From Hellea sp. (GTDB lineage Bacteria > Pseudomonadota > Alphaproteobacteria > Caulobacterales > Maricaulaceae), in contig JAHDHS010000003.1 in assembly GCA_020631215.1 (NCBI GenBank), positions 12,971 to 76,970 of the forward strand: a stretch of DNA of 64,000 bases, given 5' to 3'. The translations under genes and the position numbers were made by a program. Below the pieces are notes generated by a model. It did not search any database. It saw nothing but the letters and a program-made list of their open reading frames with translations, and was not told where the DNA came from. Shown here piece after piece: positions 27,430 to 36,294 of this stretch (positions within the stretch are counted from its first letter, which is position 1; each line of letters starts with the position of its first letter).

Positions 27430-28815
27430 CTATTTAACCATTGCCCGAAACTGTATGGTGAAACTTGATGGCGTGATTGTGCCCTCGCTCATTGCGCCTT
27501 TAGGCGCTAGGCATATGAAAGTGACATTGGGATCATATCCGACGCCAGGCGTATAGTTACAGGACGCCATATCAGTTGGTTTTGTTGCACTGTTTGAAAA
27601 CCCTAAGTCGGTAGCCGTATTAAAGGTGAGGGCGCTACCGGAATCTATGAAGATGACCGCCTCTGTCTCTGGCCCGCCATCATCAATATCATCATTATAA
27701 AATGTAATTTCGGCTGGTAGGTCATCGACTAGAAAAATACTGTCCTCATCAACCGGCCCGCTTCCGGTATTTTCAACCTCGATTTCATAAATTATATCCG
27801 ATCCGGGTATGGCATAAGGCGAAGCACTGCCACTATAGATATTGACGGTTTTCGCCGCGCCCATATTCGGTGATTGGTTATTGTCGAAAACCCAATAGCC
27901 GACATTTTCAGACGTATGCGTCCGGGATGTGTCCCCCGCGACCACTTCCTCCTCAATAGCCCAGCCGATGGTGTTAGTCGCCAATGGGTCAGTACCATAA
28001 AGAACGGCCCAGCCCCCCTGACCGCCATCTTCGCCTTGCTGATCAATGACGCCAATGTCGAAATCACCGGTGACGCTGTAATTATAGGGCGGATTATTCC
28101 CAACCCCGGCCCCTGTATCCGGCCCAACCGCAGCAGCAAAAGTGATATCATTAACGGTACCAGTGCCGGCTTCGATCACGATATATCCGATTGTTTCACT
28201 GGCACGGCTGCCATTGATTTGCCCGATATGTTTCCCGACGCATATGCCGTCGGCTTGGCCGGAGAAAAAGGCTCCATTGCCGCGACTGTCACAATCATAA
28301 TTCCAAAACACGCTGGCATTGACATCATTAAAGGACATGACTTGCCCAACCACATGCGGATTTGCATAGGTTTGAGTGACATCCGCAGAAACATCCTCAT
28401 TATTAACAATGCCCCACCCGCCTGGAACTGACAGGCCGCTCGTCTGATCTGAAATGACTTTGCGGGCCTCATATTTCAGTCCGCCCGAATTATAAGCCCC
28501 TTCATCAGCTATGACGCAATGTACATTACTGACAGGCACGACCGCGCTGTTTTCAAATTGTTGCAAGCGAAGGTCAAAACTATTGGCTGTGACATTTCGG
28601 ATACGGGTTGTGGCCGAAGGCTGTGTGTTGTTTTCCAGATTGTGCGTGCAGACTATAACGGCATCACTATAGCTGTTTTCCAGTGGAACTGTCTGCCAAG
28701 TTGCGCCGACATTTTCTATCAGTTTGACTTCCAAATCAGACGTCAATAATTGCCCATAAGCTGGCAGAGCGGTGGCAATCCATAACGAAAAAGCATATTG
28801 CAATCGTATCCACAT
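27430..28815 (-). CDS. Secreted lectin-like/DUF11 beta-rich protein
   Basis: A 461-residue exported protein. Residues 1-22 are a signal peptide (hydrophobic core, then LPAYGQ). The rest is beta-rich with two similar modules (about 25-215 and 215-330): each has repeated blocks such as WQTVPLENSYSDAVIVC and the later TIGYIVIEAGTG, resembling H-type-lectin-like or jelly-roll folds. Residues about 340-460 look like a DUF11 domain (IYEIEVENTGSGPVDE and VDDLPAEITFY), common in surface proteins. There is no visible sorting motif. Its stop codon directly abuts the mutL stop with no gap. Function is unknown; carbohydrate binding or a surface layer is a guess. Confidence 0.72.
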   Translation of the reverse strand: MWIRLQYAFSLWIATALPAYGQLLTSDLEVKLIENVGATWQTVPLENSYSDAVIVCTHNLENNTQPSATTRIRNVTANSFDLRLQQFENSAVVPVSNVHCVIADEGAYNSGGLKYEARKVISDQTSGLSVPGGWGIVNNEDVSADVTQTYANPHVVGQVMSFNDVNASVFWNYDCDSRGNGAFFSGQADGICVGKHIGQINGSRASETIGYIVIEAGTGTVNDITFAAAVGPDTGAGVGNNPPYNYSVTGDFDIGVIDQQGEDGGQGGWAVLYGTDPLATNTIGWAIEEEVVAGDTSRTHTSENVGYWVFDNNQSPNMGAAKTVNIYSGSASPYAIPGSDIIYEIEVENTGSGPVDEDSIFLVDDLPAEITFYNDDIDDGGPETEAVIFIDSGSALTFNTATDLGFSNSATKPTDMASCNYTPGVGYDPNVTFICLAPKGAMSEGTITPSSFTIQFRAMVK

Positions 28816-29080
28816 GACAGACTGCCATTACCACAATAATCATATATGGTCACTGAACAAACTGATTGCGCGCAAGACCTGATAGCTTCAGCTTAAACAG
28901 CCCGTAACATGAGTGATTATGTCTGGATTATGTGATGTGATCTAATTAATCCTCGTTTTTCCTAAATTTTCCTGAGCGTTTTCAGAGGGTTGTAAAATAA
29001 TCTCTCATTTGAATCCCCACATTTGGAAACAGAGGTATATTGCAGGGGTTGTTGATGACAAAGCTAGCGCTTTGGCTTTG

Positions 29081-29146
29081 ACAATTTTGAGTGAGCGGGA
29101 AAACGACTCACTGGATCGTTTTCTTGGCCCGCTCAAACAAAATTGT
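29081..29146. repeat. Imperfect 66-base inverted repeat
   Basis: Outer arms ACAATTTTG/CAAAATTGT (9 bp), then GAGCGGG/CCCGCTC, then AAAACGA/TCGTTTT around a 9-base loop, with small asymmetric bulges between. The nested stems would form one long hairpin. No T run marks it as a terminator. Confidence 0.6.
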
Positions 29147-29478
29147 TCTTTTGGCCTTGGGACAAATGACATGTCGGTCGTTGGGTCAGAGGGCGGTGCG
29201 GGTTGAGCGCCGGGTGGTGACACATTCGGGTGTGCCGGGCCTGCTGGCGAGAGCTGACCAGACGTGCGGATATTTACAACATCTGCATTGACTGTCTGCG
29301 TATATACCGGCCGTCAGCGAAAACGCATCGCCGCGAAGCGAAAGTCTTCGTAAAAATATACTTCCCTCCTTTGGTTTCCATCGGAGGCTTAAGCTTCGCG
29401 GGCATGTCCTGCTTTGTTTATCTGCCGCGCAGGCAACTGCGCAGGTAACATAAACGGCTGGACGCGGTATGCATCTCC

Positions 29479-29545
29479 AGCCCAACTCCCCCTCCCGACC
29501 ACCCATAGGGTCATACTTATGGGTGGTCGGGAGGGGGAGTGGGCT
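29479..29545. repeat. Near-perfect 28-bp inverted repeat hairpin
   Basis: The left arm 29479-29507 and right arm 29518-29545 pair over 28 bp with one bulged A, around a 10-base loop. The arms are G/C-biased by strand (CCCCCTCCCGACCACCCAT on the left). It is too long and lacks a T tract for a simple terminator. It lies 121 bases after the DsbA-like gene's stop codon. It has the form of a miniature palindromic element. Confidence 0.75.
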
Positions 29546-29666
29546 GGTGCCGTGATATAAGTCGACTGAAAGGAGACTTATTTGAGATAAGGATCGCCAG
29601 CCGAAAAAAGCACCTGCCTTGCAGAATGAAAAGGCAGTTAATCAGAAATGGAGGAGCCCGATAGGC

Positions 29667-30401
29667 TTAGCTTTTCAGTGCGTCGTCGAGCAGGCTTTGC
29701 AAACGGTTTGTATCGGCGCCGGAGACATAATCATCATTGATCATGAAGAACGGCGTTCCGGTGAGTGGGGGTATGCGGTTTGCCAGACGCAGCGTGTCAT
29801 CAATGTGCTGGTCCAAAGAGGGGTCTTTCATATCTTTGTCAAATTTTTTCATATCCAGACCCGCTTTCTCAGCGATTTTCCGAATGCGATCCTGAGTCAG
29901 GCTGCGTTCGGCCATCAAAGAGAAATGCAGCGTAGAATATTTGCCTTGGCGCGCAGCGGCCAGAGCCGCCTTGGCGGCATAGCGGGAGGTTTTTGTCCGG
30001 CCTTCCAAAACGGGTGTCTCTTTAAAGATGACGCGGACATCATTCGGATGCTTATCCATCACGCCGCGAAGCCAATCCGTCGATTTTTTGCAATAGCCGC
30101 AATTATAATCGAAAAATTCAATGATTGTGACTTTGGCGTCTTTAGGCCCGATTTTGATGTCGCGTGGGTCCTTGCGCAAAGCATCAGAGACGGCGGCCAT
30201 GGCTTGACGCTCTTCTTTCTGGTCAAGTTCGATCAAGGCCTCACGAATGATCTCAGGGTTTTCCATGAGATATTCCTGAATGATGCGTTTGACATCATCC
30301 TCTTTCATGTCCGGCCCCGGACCGGCTTCGGCGCAGCCTGATACGGCCAGCAGGACTGTCATAACAGAAGTTGAAAGGATGAATTTGGTTCGGCGTAACA
30401 T
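29667..30401 (-). CDS. DsbA-family thiol-disulfide oxidoreductase lipoprotein
   Basis: A 244-residue protein with a lipobox (VSGC, Cys23), an N-terminal helical segment like the ScsC/DsbA-type extension (KEDDVKRIIQEYLMENPEII), and a thioredoxin-fold domain with the active site CGYC at 101-104 (FFDYNCGYCKK). The cis-Pro loop is TGTPFFMIND. It likely catalyses disulfide formation or isomerisation at the membrane or in the periplasm. Length fits the COG1651 family. It is 73 bases after the M48 protease gene and probably follows it in one transcript, consistent with a shared envelope quality-control role. Confidence 0.9.
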   Translation of the reverse strand: MLRRTKFILSTSVMTVLLAVSGCAEAGPGPDMKEDDVKRIIQEYLMENPEIIREALIELDQKEERQAMAAVSDALRKDPRDIKIGPKDAKVTIIEFFDYNCGYCKKSTDWLRGVMDKHPNDVRVIFKETPVLEGRTKTSRYAAKAALAAARQGKYSTLHFSLMAERSLTQDRIRKIAEKAGLDMKKFDKDMKDPSLDQHIDDTLRLANRIPPLTGTPFFMINDDYVSGADTNRLQSLLDDALKS

Positions 30402-30474
30402 AAAGGGCTCGTTTCCGGTGTCGTGTGTTGAAGGCTTCTATAGTCCGAAGCTCTTAACGAATAGTCTCTATGGC

Positions 30475-31884
30475 TTAACGATTTTGTGAGACCGAAGAAT
30501 GGCTAAACGTCAGAGGCTTAGGGCCGCGGCGTCGGCTGCGTTTTTTTGCCAGCTGCGTGTCGGCGACAACAATAATATCGCCTGCGCGACGCCAATCAGG
30601 GCTGTTGCGAACAAGGTCTTCTTGTGCGCGTTCGGCAAAACCCCGCGCGGCTTCCATATCGCCCAAAGCGTAGTAGCGCTCCGCCGTGGCATATTTGGCC
30701 AAAGCTTCCTGATCCGCTTCGCCATAAGCCCGGGACAGCAGGTACCAACCATAGCTGTTACCGGTTTCAGTCCGCAGGGCAGCTTTGGTCAGATCGATTG
30801 CTTCGGCAAGGTCTTCTTTGTTGCGCGTATCGATCAGGGACTGGGCCAAGGCGATTTGAAGCAGCGGCGCTCCTGGTTTCAGTGCCAGCGCTTTGCGGGC
30901 AGACGGGATTGCATCAGCGCCTTGTCCGCTTTCATGCAGAATTTGGGCTTTGAGTTCGTGGAAATAGGGATTGTTTGGTTCATCCTCGATCAGGCTGTCG
31001 ATTTCCCTGACGGCATTGCGCAGATCAGCGGATTTGAAGTGGGCCACTGCGCGGGCATAACGGGCAGGTTTGGTCTGATCAGACGCCGGAAAGCGGGAGA
31101 AAACCAATTGTGGGCCTTCCAAAAAGCCGCGCAATTTGGCTTTCATCATTTCATGGGCGTGTATGGAGTCCGCATCATCGGCTATATCACTGTAATCGCT
31201 TTCTTCGACTTTTTCACGCAAGGCATCAATCCGGTCAGCCGAAAGCGGGTGACCCCGAAAATAGGGATAGCGGCGGGCTTGGGAGAGCACTTCCTGGGCG
31301 CGGAATTTCTCGAAAAAGGCAATCAATCCGGCTGTGGATTGGCCCGTCCGTTCCAGATATTGAGCGGCATATTGGTCGGCGCTGCTCTCGTTCACGCGGG
31401 AATAGGCCAGATATTCGACGGTGCCGAATTGCGAAGACCCGCCCAGAACAAGTGCGCCGGCAGAACCTTCTCCGGCCAGGATAGCGGCCAGGCCAACCCC
31501 TGCGGCAATCAACATTGCGCCATAGGCGCTGCGCGTGCCGTAATCAGAGCGGACAATGTGACCGCCGGCAATGTGACCCGCTTCATGGGCGATAACGCCT
31601 TTCAGCTGATTTGGGTTTTCGGCTTCAAGAATGAGCCCGCTGTGAAGGAAGATATTCTGCCCGCGCGTGACAAAGGCGTTCAAGGAGGGATCATTGACCA
31701 GATATAAGTCAACGCTGCCGGATGACAGACCTGCGGCATTCAAAATTGGGTCCGTAAATTCCCGAAGTGTTTCTTCGATTTCTGTATCTCTTAGCAGGGA
31801 CTGCGCTGCCGCCTGTGAAACAGGCAGGAGCAGGCAGAGCAGAGTGACGGCTAAGAGGCGGAGATATATCTTTAATTTCAACAT
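30475..31884 (-). CDS. Periplasmic M48 metalloprotease with TPR domain, BepA-like
   Basis: A 469-residue protein. Residues 1-28 form a signal peptide (hydrophobic core, then QAAAQ). The zinc motif HEAGH is at 100-104 inside VIAHEAGHIAGGH, and a later Glu in ESSADQYA is the third ligand. The C-terminal half (about 290-450) has TPR-like helical pairs (AVREIDSLIEDEPNNPYFHE, ALALKPGAPLLQIALAQSL). This is the architecture of E. coli BepA/YfgC, which assists or degrades outer-membrane proteins such as LptD. The ATG at 31884 gives the signal peptide; a TTG at 31920 is possible but less likely. Confidence 0.9.
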   Translation of the reverse strand: MLKLKIYLRLLAVTLLCLLLPVSQAAAQSLLRDTEIEETLREFTDPILNAAGLSSGSVDLYLVNDPSLNAFVTRGQNIFLHSGLILEAENPNQLKGVIAHEAGHIAGGHIVRSDYGTRSAYGAMLIAAGVGLAAILAGEGSAGALVLGGSSQFGTVEYLAYSRVNESSADQYAAQYLERTGQSTAGLIAFFEKFRAQEVLSQARRYPYFRGHPLSADRIDALREKVEESDYSDIADDADSIHAHEMMKAKLRGFLEGPQLVFSRFPASDQTKPARYARAVAHFKSADLRNAVREIDSLIEDEPNNPYFHELKAQILHESGQGADAIPSARKALALKPGAPLLQIALAQSLIDTRNKEDLAEAIDLTKAALRTETGNSYGWYLLSRAYGEADQEALAKYATAERYYALGDMEAARGFAERAQEDLVRNSPDWRRAGDIIVVADTQLAKKRSRRRGPKPLTFSHSSVSQNR

Positions 31885-31954
31885 CAAGCGCGTTGTCCCA
31901 AAGCACGTTAAAGTCGTCAAGTTACGCCAGCGTCATAATACAGTGAAAATACAG

Positions 31955-34900
31955 TTATGATGAAGGCTTTAGTCGACTCCAAAAGCCTTTCTTCTTGGGT
32001 TTTTTCTCTGCGTTGTCATCAGCCTCATTGCCTGTCTGCGATTCCTCGGCGCCTGAATCATTCAGTTTTTTTTTACGCGTGGGTGCCTTTCTGCGTGTCG
32101 GGGCCTTGGCAGCTTTGGTCTTGGTGGACTCGGCCTTGGTATCCTTCGGTGCAGATTCCGGTTTCGTATCTGGCTTATCCTCTGTGTCGGCTTTGGCCTT
32201 TTTGGCAGGTGCTTTACGGGTGCGCTTGGGCTTTTCCGGTGCCTCGGTTGTTACCGTCTTTTTGGGCGCAGCCCGGCGGCGTGAAGCGGTGCTGGCCTTG
32301 ACCTTAACAGTCTCCTCATTAGTGGCTGGCGTATCAGCACTCTTTGTTGACTTACGCGCCCTAGTCTTTTTCGTCGGGGCATCCGCAGTCGGGGCTTTCT
32401 TGGCGGGAGCTTTCCGGCGACGGGAGGACTTAGCTTCAACTTGGCTAACTTCAGCCGTCTCAGTGGGCTCAGCTTTTTTAGTCTTACGCGTTCTGGCCGC
32501 CTTTTTGGGTTTAGCTTCGCTCTCAGCCGCCGCCTTACGGGCAGGGGCTTTTCGCCGCCCGGCCCGTCTGGGTTTCGGGGTTTCATCGGCAGCCTCATCC
32601 ATATCTGGGGCCGTTATTTCAGCTGAATCCGCCTGGTTAGTTTTATCTGTCCCCTTATCGGCGGCCTTCCGGTCAGCAGCTTTCCGGCGTCCCCGGCGTT
32701 TTGGCTTAGGCGTCTCGGCCTTATCATCTTCAAGCTCTGTTTCCGCTTTAGACTCGGATGCTTCTGTTTCAGTTGATTTGTCTTCAGAACCTTTACGGCG
32801 CCCACGCCCACCCCGGCGGCCACGACGGCTACGGCGACGGGATGATTTATTCTCCTCATCATCTTCATGTTCGTTGTCAGAGGAACTGTCGGTTTTCGGC
32901 TCTTCCGGTTTCTTTTTACTGCGAGATTTCTTCGATTCTTTTTTAAGCTCTTTCTCAATGACGTCTAACGGATCGACTTGCTTGCCTTTGCGCTTCTCGA
33001 TGATTTCAATTTCGAAGGCCGGCCGGATCAGTTCATCTTCACCCAGGATTTCAGTAAATACATCGGAATTTTGTTCAACATGCGCCAGTAAGTTACGCTT
33101 TTCATTAAATAAATACAGCGCCACATCATGCGATGTTTTTAGGCGAATGCGTTTAGCGGTCCGCCGCGCTCCGATTTCTTCTACGGCACGAATAGCGGCC
33201 AAGGCACTGCTTTCAATGGTACGCTTGCGACCTACGCCTGAACAATGGTTGCAGACCGCTGTAGAGCCTTCAAGCAAGCTACGCCGCCGTCTCTGGCGAC
33301 TAATTTCCATCAGGCCAAATTGGGAAATTCGGCTGGTTTGGATCCGTGCACGGTCCTGGGCGAGTACTTCTTTCATTTTCTTTTCGACGGCCCGATTGTT
33401 TCGGTTTTCATCCATGTCGATAAAGTCAATGACGATCAAACCGGCCAAATCACGCAGTCTCATCTGCCGGGCGAGTTCTTCGGCGGCTTCCAAATTGGTC
33501 CGCAGTGCGGTGCGTTCTACATTGCGTTCCTTGGTTGAGCGTCCGGAGTTTACATCAACAGATACAAGGGCCTCAGTCGGATGAATCACCAGATAACCAC
33601 CGGATTTAAGCTGTACAACGTGATCCAGACTGGCTTCGATCTGGCGCTCCACACTGAATCGCAAAAACAAAGGAATGTCTTCTTTATATTGTTTGACGAA
33701 TTTGGCGTGGCTGGGCATCAACATCTTGATGAAACCCTTGGCGGTCTTATAGGCCTCATCACCTTCGACCAGAACTTCTTCTATATCTTTATTGTAAAGG
33801 TCACGGATCGATCGTTTGACCAAGTCGCCTTCTTCATGGATCAAGGCAGGCGCGATAGATTTAAGCGTCGTGTCGCGAATGTCGCTCCACAAGCGGGAGA
33901 GATAGTCATAATCCCGTTTGATTTCGCTTTTCGTCCGTTTGGCACCCGCGGTGCGAACGATAACGCCCATACCTTGAGGGACGTCCAAATCAGACATGAT
34001 GGATTTCAGGCGTTTGCGATCAGAGCCATTGGCGATTTTCCGGGAAATACCGCCGCCACGGGGTGTGTTTGGCATCAAGACACAATACCGCCCCGCAAGA
34101 GAGAGGTAAGTTGTCATTGCCGCGCCTTTATTGCCGCGCTCTTCCTTGACCGCCTGCACCAGCAATATCTGGCCGCGTTTTATGACTTCCTGAATTTTAT
34201 AACGGCGGCGGGAGATACGCTTGCGGCGTTTGGAGGCAGTTTTTGCCTGCTCATCGGCGATTTCCGCATCATTTTCATCCGAGACGTCTTCGTCCGTTGG
34301 GTCAACATTTTCATCTATCTCGTCGTCAGATTCTTCAATGACGTCTTCATTTTCTTCAGATTCAGTCTCTTTGGCTTTGGACTTATTGCGAGACGGTGCC
34401 TTACGGCGGCGACCCCGCTTTTTCGGATTCTCGTCCTCCGATTTTTCTTCATCTTCTTCTTCCGTCTCGTCGACATCTTCGACCTTTACGGATTTGGACT
34501 TGGTTTTGGCGCGGGCAGGGGCTGCACGGCGACGGGTTTTCTTTTTCTTTGTGTCTTCTTCATCGTCGTCTTCGTTGTCATCAGCTCCATCTTCTTTGGA
34601 CTGGGCGTCTTCGTCAGATTTTTTTGGCTTGGTTTTACGACGGGTCTTTTTCTTTTTAGCTTTGCTGTTCTCCTCGGCTTGCTCCAAGGCTTCAGCTTCG
34701 GCTTCCGCCTCGGCGGCTTCAGCTTCCTCAGCTTCAATCAAGGCCATACGGTCTTCATATGGAATTTGATAGTAATCCGGGTGAATTTCGGAAAAGGCGA
34801 GGAACCCATGGCGGTTGCCGCCATATTCGATAAAGGCTGCCTGCAAAGAGGGCTCTACGCGCGTTACGCGCGCAAGATAGACATTGCCGCGAAGCTGACG

Positions 34901-35005
34901 CTTGTTACGGCTTTCAAAATCAAGTTCCTCAACTCGGGTTCCGTCGACGACGACAACCCGGGTTTCTTCCGGGTGGGAGGCGTCGATTAGCATTCTTTTT
35001 GTCAT
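31955..35005 (-). CDS. rne: Ribonuclease E
   Basis: A 1016-residue RNase E/G-family endoribonuclease. It starts MTKRMLIDASHPEETRVVVV. The S1 domain is split by a long acidic and basic disordered insert (about residues 90-270), as in other alphaproteobacteria. The catalytic core carries VHPTEALVSVDVNSGRST and VIDFIDMD, which hold the two metal-binding Asp, and the zinc-link VCNHC. The last about 340 residues are low-complexity RRGRR, AKKAP and KPRRAGRRKAPA repeats, the expected degradosome scaffold and RNA-binding part. It processes rRNA and tRNA and starts mRNA decay. ATG 35005 has GGAG in the right place; TTG 35017 is within the SD. Confidence 0.95.
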   Translation of the reverse strand: MTKRMLIDASHPEETRVVVVDGTRVEELDFESRNKRQLRGNVYLARVTRVEPSLQAAFIEYGGNRHGFLAFSEIHPDYYQIPYEDRMALIEAEEAEAAEAEAEAEALEQAEENSKAKKKKTRRKTKPKKSDEDAQSKEDGADDNEDDDEEDTKKKKTRRRAAPARAKTKSKSVKVEDVDETEEEDEEKSEDENPKKRGRRRKAPSRNKSKAKETESEENEDVIEESDDEIDENVDPTDEDVSDENDAEIADEQAKTASKRRKRISRRRYKIQEVIKRGQILLVQAVKEERGNKGAAMTTYLSLAGRYCVLMPNTPRGGGISRKIANGSDRKRLKSIMSDLDVPQGMGVIVRTAGAKRTKSEIKRDYDYLSRLWSDIRDTTLKSIAPALIHEEGDLVKRSIRDLYNKDIEEVLVEGDEAYKTAKGFIKMLMPSHAKFVKQYKEDIPLFLRFSVERQIEASLDHVVQLKSGGYLVIHPTEALVSVDVNSGRSTKERNVERTALRTNLEAAEELARQMRLRDLAGLIVIDFIDMDENRNNRAVEKKMKEVLAQDRARIQTSRISQFGLMEISRQRRRRSLLEGSTAVCNHCSGVGRKRTIESSALAAIRAVEEIGARRTAKRIRLKTSHDVALYLFNEKRNLLAHVEQNSDVFTEILGEDELIRPAFEIEIIEKRKGKQVDPLDVIEKELKKESKKSRSKKKPEEPKTDSSSDNEHEDDEENKSSRRRSRRGRRGGRGRRKGSEDKSTETEASESKAETELEDDKAETPKPKRRGRRKAADRKAADKGTDKTNQADSAEITAPDMDEAADETPKPRRAGRRKAPARKAAAESEAKPKKAARTRKTKKAEPTETAEVSQVEAKSSRRRKAPAKKAPTADAPTKKTRARKSTKSADTPATNEETVKVKASTASRRRAAPKKTVTTEAPEKPKRTRKAPAKKAKADTEDKPDTKPESAPKDTKAESTKTKAAKAPTRRKAPTRKKKLNDSGAEESQTGNEADDNAEKKPKKKGFWSRLKPSS

Positions 35006-35385
35006 GTATAACTCCAATGCGCCACTCGGCAGAGGCAGAATCGATCATTTGATTCTCAGCTCGTCTTGTCCGGGGCTGCATAAAATTGGTTGTGTAGATA
35101 GGTGTCATTGCAGTGCGCGCGGATACGGCCTTGACCGTTTCTGCATAAAATATGTCTCGCGCGACGTGCATAGTAACTCTCGGTTTCGACGCAGATTTGC
35201 GTCTGATTTGCGCTGTATCGCGCGGTTGCGGGGCAGGGCCTTTCTCGGCTATGTGCCGCTTCGCTATTGGGTGCATGCCCTAATTCGGTCATCAGCGCAA
35301 AGCATTTGTGACATATGTTACATCAAAGTCATTTCCAAGGGCGGAACGCAACGCTTTGTTCACCAAAGGGGCGGCATATAACAGT
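35006..35385. other. 380-bp divergent rne/amidase intergenic region
   Basis: No gene found. It must hold the promoters of rne (minus) and of the amidase-PBP1A genes (plus). RNase E genes commonly have long leaders used for autoregulation, so the part near 35006-35200 is a candidate leader, but I cannot fold it reliably. A CRP/FNR-like dyad lies at 35307-35322. Confidence 0.5.
35307..35322 (+). promoter_or_regulatory. CRP/FNR-type dyad upstream of the amidase gene
   Basis: TGTGA-N6-TTACA differs by one base from the CRP consensus TGTGA-N6-TCACA and is a near-perfect 16-bp inverted repeat. It is about 63 bases before the amidase start codon. Confidence 0.35.
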
Positions 35386-36213
35386 ATGATCCGTATTTTC
35401 GGCATGTTTCTTATGGTTTGTGCGGCGTTCTGCGTCGTATTGACCGCCTATGCGCAGCCAATGTCTCGAAAACCCGGGCCAAGATACTTCGAAGACCGCA
35501 TACCTTATCCTGTTCTAGAGCCTGCGGCCCCTAAAAAGCTTAGAAAACCCGTCATCGTTATTGATCCGGGCCATGGGGGGCATGACCCTGGCGCAATTGG
35601 CGCGAAGGGCACGCAGGAAAAGAAAATCACGATGAGCGCCGCCAAGGAGTTGCGTGATTTGTTGACGGCGTCTGGACGCTACAGGGTAATGCTAACCCGG
35701 AGTAGTGATAAATATCTGGAACATGAGCAGCGTTTGCGGATAGCGCGGGCAGGCGGGGCTGATCTCTTCATATCGATCCATGCCGATTCGACCGGTAATA
35801 AGGCGGCCAGAGGGGCGTCAGTCTATACGCTGGCAGACCGGGCAAAAGGACGATCCAAGCGCATTGTCAAATCACAAAACTGGATCATGGATGTCGACTT
35901 AACAGAACAAAGTGATCCTGTTGGTGATATTTTGGTGGATCTGGCCCAGCGCAGTACAGAAAGTCAGTCAGAGCAATTTGCGGATATTCTATTAAAAAAC
36001 CTGTCCAGCCAAACACGATTGATTGGAAATTCACACAGGCGGGCGGGATATTATGTATTACTCGCACCTGATGTGCCTGCGGTTTTACTTGAGCTTGGTT
36101 TCTTGTCGAACGCACAGGATGAAAAGCTGTTAAAATCCAAAAGCCATCGAAAAAAGGTTCTTGCCAGCGTCACAAAGTCAATTGATCAGTATTTCGCTAC
36201 AAAAGAAGAGTAA
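35386..36213 (+). CDS. N-acetylmuramoyl-L-alanine amidase (Amidase_3)
   Basis: A 275-residue exported amidase. Residues 1-24 form a signal peptide (LTAYAQ). The zinc ligands are H63 (DPGHGG), E78 (GTQEKK) and H132 (SIHADS), and the catalytic Glu is E235 (LELGFLSN). It cleaves the bond between MurNAc and L-Ala in peptidoglycan, usually to split daughter cells. The AMIN domain of AmiC is absent, so targeting must differ. The start ATG 35386 lacks a strong SD but gives the signal peptide. The PBP1A gene follows after 81 bases, a common alphaproteobacterial pairing. Confidence 0.92.
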   Translation: MIRIFGMFLMVCAAFCVVLTAYAQPMSRKPGPRYFEDRIPYPVLEPAAPKKLRKPVIVIDPGHGGHDPGAIGAKGTQEKKITMSAAKELRDLLTASGRYRVMLTRSSDKYLEHEQRLRIARAGGADLFISIHADSTGNKAARGASVYTLADRAKGRSKRIVKSQNWIMDVDLTEQSDPVGDILVDLAQRSTESQSEQFADILLKNLSSQTRLIGNSHRRAGYYVLLAPDVPAVLLELGFLSNAQDEKLLKSKSHRKKVLASVTKSIDQYFATKEE

Positions 36214-36294
36214 TCTGTTACTTTCCCTTGCACCTAGAATCGCCACAGTTATGAACATGAAACCGCCCCATTCAACCATTAGCGGCTGTGAGTA

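Larger units (their letters stand above)
28816..29666. other. 850-bp gene-free region with large inverted repeats
   Basis: I find no convincing gene here. The left third (28816-29010) is AT-rich. The rest contains an imperfect 66-base palindrome (29081-29146), a 9-bp dyad CCGCGAAGC/GCTTCGCGG (29331-29339 with 29393-29401) enclosing CCTCC/GGAGG, and a near-perfect 28-bp hairpin (29479-29545). Short open frames exist but their products resemble nothing known. It could encode a structured RNA, or be the remnant of a mobile element. Confidence 0.55.

Noticed and set aside
29009-29206. Small open frame (65 codons) in the gene-free region
   Set aside because: It has a TTG start, no SD, and spans the inverted repeat at 29081-29146. 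The product resembles nothing known.
30499-31707. 402-codon open frame antisense to the M48 protease gene
   Set aside because: The complementary frame carries HEAGH, a signal peptide and TPR units. The antisense product has no recognisable domain and no SD.
31995-34990. Two long open frames (529 and 469 codons) antisense to rne
   Set aside because: They lie opposite RNase E low-complexity and acidic regions, where biased composition leaves antisense frames open. The products are Ser/Leu- or Phe-rich without known motifs, and rne itself is certain.
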